From Acidobacteriota bacterium (GTDB lineage Bacteria; Acidobacteriota; UBA6911; RPQK01; JAJDTT01), in assembly GCA_028874215.1 (NCBI GenBank), contig JAPPLF010000025.1, positions 1 through 64,000 of the forward strand: 64,000 nucleotides of DNA. Reading direction: 5' to 3'. Position numbers and translations under genes: made by a program. Of this stretch, positions 42,389 through 49,610 are shown one piece after another. Position 1 is the first letter of the stretch; each line of letters opens with the position of its first letter. The notes below the pieces were generated by a model. That model saw only the letters and a list, made by a program, of their open reading frames with translations, had not been told where the DNA came from and searched no databases.

Positions 42389-44386
42389 TTATGCCGTCGT
42401 CGGGACGTCGTGTGTCCGTCGGTGCAGGATGCGGATGCTGAAACGGACGGGCTGCATGGTCGGGAACGACCTCACGCGCAGCACATGGTCGGGCGCGAGC
42501 GGCTCCAGCACGAGCTCCCTCAGGATCGTAGCCATGGTGAGCGCGAGCTGAACCGGGACGAGACCGGCGCCGAGACATCGGTGGGTGCCGGCCCCGAAGG
42601 GAGCATAGGCGCCGCGCTGCCGGTGTTCGCCGCGAGTCTGCGTGAAGCGGTCGATGTCGAAGCGCTCCGGACCGGGGAAGTACTCTTCGAGCGTGTGCCC
42701 GACCGCCGTACCGATCATGACCTGCGTGCCCGCGCGAACCCTGTGACCTGCGAACTCAAACGAGTTGGCGGTCGTCCGAAGTACGGCGGGCGAAACCGGA
42801 TGGAGCCGCAGGGTTTCCATCGCTACGCGGCGCGTGACATCGAGCCTCTTCAAGCCCACGGCGCTCACGCTGCCCTGATCGAACAGGGCGTCCGCCTCGG
42901 CGGTGATGCGCTCCATGAGCTGCGGCCGCTTGAGCACGTTGTAGATCATGAACGAGCATGTGCTCGCTGTGGTGTCCAGTCCGACCATGTAGGGTGCGAG
43001 CACCGTCAGGGGCAGGTTGGTCTCGGGAAGAAGCTGCGGATCGGCGTCGCGCAGCTCCAGCATCAGGTCGATGAAGTCCGGCCTCGTTCTACGCGGACCC
43101 ACCCTGCGCTTGTGTGCGAGGACTGCCCGGGCCAGCTCGCGGCCTCGCTCGCGTGCGTCGCGGAATCGCGGGAGCTTCATGACGTGCGGAGTCGTCGAAG
43201 CGCCCAGTAGCAGCCCGCCGAGGAGCGTGGACAGCTCGCGCGTGTAGCCCTGCGGCGAATAGTCGGCCATCATGTGACCCATCTGCTCGGCGATCACGTT
43301 CTGGAACGCCGGCAACGCCTCGAACGGCTTCCCCAACGGCCACTTGCCGATCTCGTCGCGCGTGATGTCGACGACCTCTTGTGACCGGTCCCTGATGACC
43401 CGGACTGCGTATCCCTTAGCCTGGGCCCTCCGCGTGGTGACGTGATCGATCCCGTCCATGGTCAGGATCGAGCGTGACGAGTCCATCAGGTTGTGGAAAC
43501 TCGCCATGGGCTCGAGCGATCGGAACACGATCTTTCCGTGCGAGGTGAGGAAATTGGTCGCTTCCGGCCCTGCCATGCACACGAACCGGCGCGAGGGAGC
43601 GCGTATCCTGAAGATCGGGCCCAATTCGCGGTACTGGCGGGAAAGGAAGGCGACCAGTCCCTTCCGCATGGCCAGGCCGTTGCCCAGCAGGGGAAGCCCC
43701 GGCACCACCGGAATTTCTTTCGGTCGCCGAGGCTCCGGACGTGGTTCATCGGGCGCCTCGAGTCCTTCGATCGCCAGGCTCATCGTCCGGCCGATCAGAT
43801 CGATATTCTTCAGCAGATCGATGCGATCCTGGACCTGCACCCGCTCCTCCGATGACAGGATCGTGCGGAATACGCCGCAGACGTTTGCGAGGGCAATGAG
43901 CGCGATGTCCGGCGGGTCGGGAATATCATTGTTGAACAAGATCCGCATGATCCGCAGCTTGGCTTCCTCGACCGGCCGCACGTCAACGGCGGGATAGCGC
44001 CGCGACCGCGACACCGACGGGGCGAGGAACACGAGCCCGTCCGCCTCGGATCTCAGGATGCCGCGCTCAATCAGGCGAGCCAGCGCGGCGCGTCGGATCT
44101 GGTCAGCCTGCCCAGCGATCCGTCCGAGCCAATAGCCCGTGTCGCGCGGCTGGACGTCACTTGCGATCTCGGCGAGCGTGGGATCGAGGATGTCGTCGCC
44201 GAACGGCGTGGGATCCACGAGCACCAGGCGCTTGAGATCGGTGTCGATGCGGTCCTGGAGCGCGAGATCCATCAGCACGGCTCCGGCGAGCGCCAGGTCG
44301 AGTGAGCGGGGGGGCAGGCTGGCGGCCAAATCTCCCCGCTCCTCGTCCAGGACGAGAACCAGGATTTCCTCCGCGAACCTCAGCAT
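42389..44386 (-). CDS. GPP34 (Golgi phosphoprotein 3-like) domain fused to cytochrome P450
   Basis: A 665-residue fusion. Residues 1-205 form a GPP34/GOLPH3-like helical domain: LRFAEEILVLVLDEERGDL, LDLALAGAVLMDLALQDRIDTD, LARLIERGILRSE and IALIALANVCGVFRTIL. After a Pro/Glu/Arg linker (210-226), residues 230-655 are a P450: I-helix VGLDTTAST (468-476), ETLRLHP (E524, R527), PERFDIDRF, and the heme loop F597-GAGTHR-C604-LG. No reductase domain is fused. GPP34 binds phosphoinositide in eukaryotes, so here it may guide the P450 to a membrane lipid. ATG 44386 is preferred; the frame is open to 44485. The acyltransferase follows 7 nt downstream. Confidence 0.85.
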   Translation of the reverse strand: MLRFAEEILVLVLDEERGDLAASLPPRSLDLALAGAVLMDLALQDRIDTDLKRLVLVDPTPFGDDILDPTLAEIASDVQPRDTGYWLGRIAGQADQIRRAALARLIERGILRSEADGLVFLAPSVSRSRRYPAVDVRPVEEAKLRIMRILFNNDIPDPPDIALIALANVCGVFRTILSSEERVQVQDRIDLLKNIDLIGRTMSLAIEGLEAPDEPRPEPRRPKEIPVVPGLPLLGNGLAMRKGLVAFLSRQYRELGPIFRIRAPSRRFVCMAGPEATNFLTSHGKIVFRSLEPMASFHNLMDSSRSILTMDGIDHVTTRRAQAKGYAVRVIRDRSQEVVDITRDEIGKWPLGKPFEALPAFQNVIAEQMGHMMADYSPQGYTRELSTLLGGLLLGASTTPHVMKLPRFRDARERGRELARAVLAHKRRVGPRRTRPDFIDLMLELRDADPQLLPETNLPLTVLAPYMVGLDTTASTCSFMIYNVLKRPQLMERITAEADALFDQGSVSAVGLKRLDVTRRVAMETLRLHPVSPAVLRTTANSFEFAGHRVRAGTQVMIGTAVGHTLEEYFPGPERFDIDRFTQTRGEHRQRGAYAPFGAGTHRCLGAGLVPVQLALTMATILRELVLEPLAPDHVLRVRSFPTMQPVRFSIRILHRRTHDVPTTA

Positions 44387-44813
44387 CGTGTGCCCCCACC
44401 CGCAGGGACCCTCGATGAACCGGTCGTATGGCAGGGGCCGAAGTGCCTCAAGAAGATGGTCATTGGCACCTCGTACATCTTGCAAGACAAGATATCACGA
44501 TACCGAAACCCATAGGCGCGGAGTTGTGAAAATATGGCGATCAGGAAGTGGGGGCTGTCCCAATCATAGTTGGAGGTTGAGGTGGCTCCCGGGCATTTCA
44601 TGCTACGATGCGAACTGCTCGATCCTCGCCTTGCCATCCTTTTCGCTCAGCTTCCATGCCGCCCGCAGAACCGGCCGCGCCTGGTCGTGCAGCGTCTTCG
44701 GCAAGTGGCCAGGAACGTTGCGCATCTTGTGGATCCGGCAGCGCTGCACCCGGCGCGCCTCCCCTTTTTTTGTCAGGATTGTGCCGGCCGCCAACAAGAA
44801 TGAGGACACTGCC
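44387..44813. other. Intergenic region upstream of the P450 and C69-like genes
   Basis: This 427-nt divergent gap contains a transposase relic (44603-44752) and otherwise no gene I recognise. Promoters for both flanking genes must lie here. The DNA from 44490 to 44600 is less GC-rich than its surroundings. Confidence 0.5.
44603..44752 (-). mobile_element. Relic of an IS256/Mutator-type transposase
   Basis: Minus-strand codons read RVQRCRIHKMRNVPGHLPKT and continue LHDQARPVLRAAWKLSEKDGKARIEQFAS, then stop. This matches the (R)CxxHKxRNV region of IS256-family transposases, whose full length is about 400 residues. Both ends are missing, so only about 50 codons remain. It shows that an IS once sat here, beside the P450 gene. 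Confidence 0.6.
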
Positions 44814-46244
44814 ATGAGAGTACGTATCGTGCTGACCAGTTTGATCATCAGCCTTGCCAACGGCACCAGTGCCGTGGCCAGCTATGCCATCTACGTGGGG
44901 AAGAACCTGACCCGAGACGGCAGTGTCTTCCTCGGGGGATACGGCGACGAGCCGTCCAGCCATTGGTTGGAGATCGTGCCTCGCCGGACGCATCCCCCCG
45001 GATCCACTCTGACGGTGGGAGCGACTCCGGAATCCCGTTATCCCGGCGAACTCATTCAGATCCCGCAGGCGCCCATCACGTTTCGCTACCTGACCATGAA
45101 CTATTCCTACTTCGCGGGTTTCCCGGCGCCCCTCACCAACGGCGGCCTGAACGAGCATGGCGTCGCCGCCCGGGACGTGTCGTCGGGCTCCCGGATCGAG
45201 CTGCGGGAGATGACGCCCAATCCACAGCGCGGGCCGAACTACAGCGACCTGTCCCGGATCGTGATGGAACGGGCCCGCAGCGCGCGCGAGGCCGTCCGGA
45301 TCGTGGGCGACCTGATCGGCGAGTACGGCTTCTCCACCTACGGAGGCAACTCCCACTTGTTCGCCGACGCCGACGAGGGATGGATCCTGATCAACTTCGC
45401 GGGCGGTCAGGGCCTCTGGATCGCCGAGCGATTGGGACCGGACGACATCCGGGTTTCTCGTGGGGGCTACATCCATGAGGTGCCGCTCAACTACCGGGAG
45501 CATCCCGGCTTCATGGGATCCGCGAATCTGATTTCATTCGCCGTGGAACGGGGCTGGTTCGACCCGGACTCGGGAGAACCCTTTCACGTGGGAAAGGTGT
45601 ACGGACATTCGGCCGAAAAGGCCGCAGCGGTCCAGATGATCGAGGATCGCCTGCGGGCCCGGGCCGGCCGAATCGGACTGCCGGACATGATCGAGGTGGT
45701 CAGGACTCCGGAACTGACTCGCGATTCCGCCGGTTACGGTCAGGTGGCCCACCTGCGGAAAGGACTCCACCAGGAGTTGGAGACCTTGTGGGTGGCGCCG
45801 GCCCCTCCGGTAGCGGCGCCGTTCGTCCCCTACCGTATCGGCGTGCGGGACGTGCCGCCCGAATTCAAGAGGCACCGCTACCTCACCGCAGGCGAGGCCA
45901 CCCGCCACATCAGGGACCATCACATGGGGCCGGAATCGACGCGGTACGCGTTCCGCGCCTGCAAGCGCCTGTTCTATCTGGCCAAATCGCACGAGGAGAA
46001 ATTCCTGCCGGAGGTCGTGGAAGCCTTGACCGCCTTCGAGTCCCGGCTGATCGACGAGCAGGCCGCGGTGGAGGGAATCGCGCTGGCGCTCTTGCAGGCC
46101 GGTGAACGGGTTCTGGCCCAGGATGCCCTCACCTACTACAGCCGGACCGAAGCTCTGAATGGCCTCAGATTGGTGGAAGCCTTGTCCGAGGGTCTTGAGG
46201 CGCGCACCAAGGTGCTGTTCGGAATCCGCTCGGCGGATCCCTGA
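44814..46244 (+). CDS. Peptidase C69 (dipeptidase)-like secreted protein with Ser at nucleophile position
   Basis: A 476-residue exported protein. After a signal peptide (MRVRIVLTSLIISLANGTSAVA) the mature chain would begin S23-YAIYVGKNLTRDGSVFLGGYGDEPSSHWLEIVP. The C69 family has a catalytic Cys at this mature N-terminus; here it is Ser. Family features continue: NYSYFAGFPAPLTNGGLNEHGVAARDV, GPNYSDLSRIVMERARSAREAV, YGFSTYGGNSHLFADADEGW. ATG 44814 follows TGAGGAC. A short relic of the same gene lies 4 kb upstream at 40821-40884. Activity may be lost or serine-based; I cannot decide. Confidence 0.8.
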   Translation: MRVRIVLTSLIISLANGTSAVASYAIYVGKNLTRDGSVFLGGYGDEPSSHWLEIVPRRTHPPGSTLTVGATPESRYPGELIQIPQAPITFRYLTMNYSYFAGFPAPLTNGGLNEHGVAARDVSSGSRIELREMTPNPQRGPNYSDLSRIVMERARSAREAVRIVGDLIGEYGFSTYGGNSHLFADADEGWILINFAGGQGLWIAERLGPDDIRVSRGGYIHEVPLNYREHPGFMGSANLISFAVERGWFDPDSGEPFHVGKVYGHSAEKAAAVQMIEDRLRARAGRIGLPDMIEVVRTPELTRDSAGYGQVAHLRKGLHQELETLWVAPAPPVAAPFVPYRIGVRDVPPEFKRHRYLTAGEATRHIRDHHMGPESTRYAFRACKRLFYLAKSHEEKFLPEVVEALTAFESRLIDEQAAVEGIALALLQAGERVLAQDALTYYSRTEALNGLRLVEALSEGLEARTKVLFGIRSADP

Positions 46245-46254
46245 AAGCCCTGAC

Positions 46255-47871
46255 ATGTTCGTCGATGGTCTGCGAACACCGCCTCTTTCGGCAATGCGCC
46301 CCGCCAACCCTTTCGCCGCAGCCGTCCCTTCGTTCCGAGGCCGTAGACCGGAAACCGCCTTTCGGCATGCCGGGCCGCCGGCGGGGGGAATCCTCGACCT
46401 GTGGCGCCGCCGCGCACGCCTCGTATCGTTTGTGATCACTCTCTTCGCCCCGGCCCATGCCGGCGAGCCGGATGGCGGCCCCGTTCTACAATTCGGCGAT
46501 CGAAAGCAGCTCCTGGTGGACGATCACGTCATTGCCGGGAAGCATCTCCTGGCGCGCCGGCTCGGGCGTCCCGTCAAGGCGAATGGCGGCCGCCCGGTCA
46601 TCGTCGACGACACGCCTTGGGAAGACTTCGGTGTGCCGATCGTCGGTTCCGTGCTGCGGGAGGACGGCCGGTTCCGCATCTGGTACCGGGCCGCCGGCTC
46701 CGGCCAGGATTCGGCGACCTACTGCTATGCCGAATCCCGGGACGGCGTCCGCTGGGTCAAGCCCCGGCTCGGACTCGTGGAATTCGACGGCAGCCGGGCC
46801 AACAGCATCTATCAGATCGGCCGTCCCCAGGTGTACTGCCCCTTTCCGGATCCCAACGAGAAGGACCCGCGCCACAAGTACAAGTCGGCCGTCGGAGCCG
46901 CGAAGGGATACGGCGCCACCACCGCCCTGGCCTATTCTCCCGACGGTCTTCGCTGGAGCTACTACGACCAGGGCCGGCCCATCACCGGGCGGGCCGCCGA
47001 CACCATCAACCAGGTGCTCTGGGATCCGTATGCGAGGGTCTACCGCCTCTACACCCGTACCGACTATGGAACGGGAGGAGGGCAGGGAGAAATCCGGGGA
47101 ACCCGGGACATGGTGAACTCACAGGTGGATCTCCGCAATCGACCTGGAGACTGGACAACCGTGCGCGAGTGGTGTCTGGGGCGGGAGAACGGCAGAAGGG
47201 ACTACGAGTGGACCCGCCAGATCTACAGCTTGAACGGATGGATCTACGAGGGTGTCCAATTCGGGTTGATCTGGTCGCTGGAAAGGCCGGGCGGAAGCGA
47301 GGAGATGGACTTCTATCTGGCCACCACTCGCCGGCATGACCCCTGGAACCTGGAGTGGGTGTACCGCGACCAGCCGTTCCTGCCCCGCGGTCCCGAGGGA
47401 AGCTTCGACGCCAAGTGGATCCAGCCGGCCCCCAACGTCGTCACCTGGAAGGACCGGCACTGGTTCTACTATGTCGGCCGTCCCCTTTCCCACAGCGGAC
47501 AGGGCAACTCCCCGGCGCCCACCGGCATCGGACTGGCCACGGTCCCGCTGGACCGGTTCGTTTCGTTGACGGCATCCCACCGAATGGGCTGGGCCGTCAC
47601 CCGGCCGTTTCGGGTCGAGGGCAGCGATTTGGGGGTCAATCTGGCAGCTCCGAACGGTGAACTCGCAGTCGAGGTGCTGGATGCCGAAGGTGAGCCCATC
47701 CCCGGTTTTTCCCGCGGGGAGTCCCTCGTCCTGCGGCAGGTCGACGAGCTGCGGGCGAAGGTGCGCTGGAAGAGTCGGCAGGACCTCAGCCCACTGCTGG
47801 GCAGAGTCGTGAAATTGCGTTTCTGGCTCCGTCAGGGAAGTCTCTACGCGTTTCGCATTCGCGGGGATTGA
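46255..47871 (+). CDS. Secreted glycosidase-like propeller protein (paralog 4)
   Basis: A 538-residue protein, longest of the four paralogs. An N-terminal extension of about 55 residues precedes a signal-like helix (ARLVSFVITLFAPAHA). Then come LQFGDRKQLLVDDHVIAGK, the blade motifs FRIWYRAAGSG, AESRDGVRWVKPRLGLVEFDGSRANS and ALAYSPDGLRWSYYDQG, and the C-terminal module (PLDRFVSLTAS...ELAVEVLDAEGEPIPGFS...VVKLRFWLRQGSLYAFRI). The start is uncertain: ATG 46255 or 46294 both leave the signal helix internal, so a later alternative start is possible. It begins 10 nt after the C69-like gene and may be co-transcribed. Confidence 0.65.
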   Translation: MFVDGLRTPPLSAMRPANPFAAAVPSFRGRRPETAFRHAGPPAGGILDLWRRRARLVSFVITLFAPAHAGEPDGGPVLQFGDRKQLLVDDHVIAGKHLLARRLGRPVKANGGRPVIVDDTPWEDFGVPIVGSVLREDGRFRIWYRAAGSGQDSATYCYAESRDGVRWVKPRLGLVEFDGSRANSIYQIGRPQVYCPFPDPNEKDPRHKYKSAVGAAKGYGATTALAYSPDGLRWSYYDQGRPITGRAADTINQVLWDPYARVYRLYTRTDYGTGGGQGEIRGTRDMVNSQVDLRNRPGDWTTVREWCLGRENGRRDYEWTRQIYSLNGWIYEGVQFGLIWSLERPGGSEEMDFYLATTRRHDPWNLEWVYRDQPFLPRGPEGSFDAKWIQPAPNVVTWKDRHWFYYVGRPLSHSGQGNSPAPTGIGLATVPLDRFVSLTASHRMGWAVTRPFRVEGSDLGVNLAAPNGELAVEVLDAEGEPIPGFSRGESLVLRQVDELRAKVRWKSRQDLSPLLGRVVKLRFWLRQGSLYAFRIRGD

Positions 47872-48315
47872 ATGCTCCGAAGCCGGGGGAAGACGCCATG
47901 ATGATGAAGGCAGATGAAGGGGACAGTCCCGTTTTCACTCGCCGCTTCCCACACGTCGGCCAATTGTCGATCGCATCAGCGTCCAATCGATATTTAATGA
48001 TCGTCTGATCGATAATCTTACCGTGGCGGAGCGAGCCGCAATGAGCGCGCCGACGGAGTTGAGTCCGGCCGCGGCGCCGGGTTTCGTCACGGCCTGGGGA
48101 CCCCCGCCGCGATGATTTCGACGTTGATTTGGCGGTCCCACGAAAGGATCTCCTCATCGACAAATTTGATTCTCTTTCCGGAAAAGTCTCGCCGAAGAGG
48201 GTGGCGCCTCAGGGAGCGTGGCCACTACAATCGCCGTGCCGCCGGCGGTCTGCACGATTCTGAATCGCTTACGCCAGCGGTATTGGATCGAACCTGGAAT
48301 CTGGAGGAATTGGAA
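47872..48315. other. 444-nt intergenic region, no gene recognised
   Basis: Unexplained stretch between the glycosidase-like and Gfo/Idh/MocA genes. It holds a small GGGAC-A-GTCCC palindrome (47920-47930) and an AT-richer patch near 47960-48020. The frames open through it are short and match nothing I know. It may be decayed mobile DNA. Confidence 0.4.
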
Positions 48316-49548
48316 ATGCAGAGACGCAGATTTCTTGGCTACGCTCTGCCTTCGGTGGCGGCAGCGGGAAGCTTGGGACGGGAGGCACCGGGGGGCGGCG
48401 AACCGCTGGGATCGAGCAGCGGCGTCCTTCCACCGAGACCCGGACCCAGTTCCATCCGGGAAGGATCGCTGGTGATGGGAGCCATCTCCGGCCACGGCCA
48501 TGCGGGAGGGCACGTGCGGGTCCTGGACCAACTTCCCGAGGTGGGCAAGATCCATGTCTGCGCCGCCACCGATCTGGCCGACGTGGAAAAACTCGCCTCC
48601 GAATCCTCCAAGGTGGCCACGAAATCCGCCGATCTGGGCAAATTCCTGGCGAGAGACGACCTGGACGCGGTGACGGTCTGCGCGCGTCCCGACCAGGCGC
48701 CCGGCATTCTGGAGCAGGTCGTCTCAGCCGGTCTGCCGGTCCTTTACGACAAACCGGCGACCACCCATTCCTCCCACCTCCGCCGGGTGGCGGAAGTGGC
48801 GGAAGAGAAGGGTGTGACGGCCGGCGCCATGCTGCAGTGGCGCTACAATCCCATGGTCATGGACTTCAAGCGGGCCCTGGACGACGGAGCCTTGGGCCGC
48901 GTCATGACCATCGAGGCCAAGCTCCTGAACGGTCTGGTGGAATACCGGGACACCTCCAGCTACATCTTCGATCCCAAGACCGCCGGCAGCGGAATCATGT
49001 CCTGGTTGGGGTGCCACTGCCTGGACCTGGTGCTGTACCTGATGCAGGAGCGGGTGGTCGAAGTCATGGCGCTGGTGGGCAACCTGAATCCGGAGCAGAT
49101 TCCCGTTGAAGACACGGGTTTGCTCTTGCTGAGCTTCGAGAGCGGCAAGATGGGAACGTTCCAGGCCGGATATCACTTGAAGGGGAGCCGGGCCGTCTAC
49201 GACTTCTACGTCGGCATGCGGGGAACGGAAGGGTATTCCATTTTGCCGCTGGTGGAGCCGGTGGAGCACGGGACGACGAATGCCGCCGTTGCGGGCGGAA
49301 CCTACACCCTCTACAGCGAGGCCCGGCATTGGGTCAGCGGCCGCCGTCACCGCAAGACCTACATGATTCCCCAGACGCCGGGCTACGGCGGCATCATGGC
49401 CGAAGAACTCTTTCGCGACTTCCTGGAGGCGTCCCGAACCGGGGCCCCGGCGCCTTCGCCGATTCAGGACAACGTCCACATGCTGGAGATCATCGAAGCG
49501 GCGAAGGAGTCGTCGGCCACCCGCCGGGCCGTGCGAATTCCGGCCTGA
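48316..49548 (+). CDS. Gfo/Idh/MocA-family oxidoreductase, probably exported
   Basis: A 410-residue NAD(P)-dependent oxidoreductase-like protein. The N-terminus MQRRRFLGYALPSVAAAGS carries a twin-arginine-like motif, as in exported members of the family. Rossmann-domain features follow, including VMGAISGHGHAGG, KIHVCAATD, LDAVTVCARPDQAPGILEQVVSAGLPVLYDKPATT with the catalytic lysine and proline, and MLQWRYNPMVMDFKRALDDGALG. The C-terminal domain holds the sugar-binding site. ATG 48316 has GGAGGAA upstream; the frame is open earlier but non-coding there. Two further carbohydrate-related genes follow on the same strand. Confidence 0.85.
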   Translation: MQRRRFLGYALPSVAAAGSLGREAPGGGEPLGSSSGVLPPRPGPSSIREGSLVMGAISGHGHAGGHVRVLDQLPEVGKIHVCAATDLADVEKLASESSKVATKSADLGKFLARDDLDAVTVCARPDQAPGILEQVVSAGLPVLYDKPATTHSSHLRRVAEVAEEKGVTAGAMLQWRYNPMVMDFKRALDDGALGRVMTIEAKLLNGLVEYRDTSSYIFDPKTAGSGIMSWLGCHCLDLVLYLMQERVVEVMALVGNLNPEQIPVEDTGLLLLSFESGKMGTFQAGYHLKGSRAVYDFYVGMRGTEGYSILPLVEPVEHGTTNAAVAGGTYTLYSEARHWVSGRRHRKTYMIPQTPGYGGIMAEELFRDFLEASRTGAPAPSPIQDNVHMLEIIEAAKESSATRRAVRIPA

Positions 49549-49610
49549 TGATCATTTGACACGGTTCAAGAGCCGGAGGCCGCTTTGACCGGCCTCACGG
49601 GAGGATCCTC

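Noticed and set aside
44387-44485. N-terminal extension of the GPP34-P450 protein from 44485
   Set aside because: The extra 33 residues do not resemble GPP34 proteins; the start at 44386 begins with the conserved helix.
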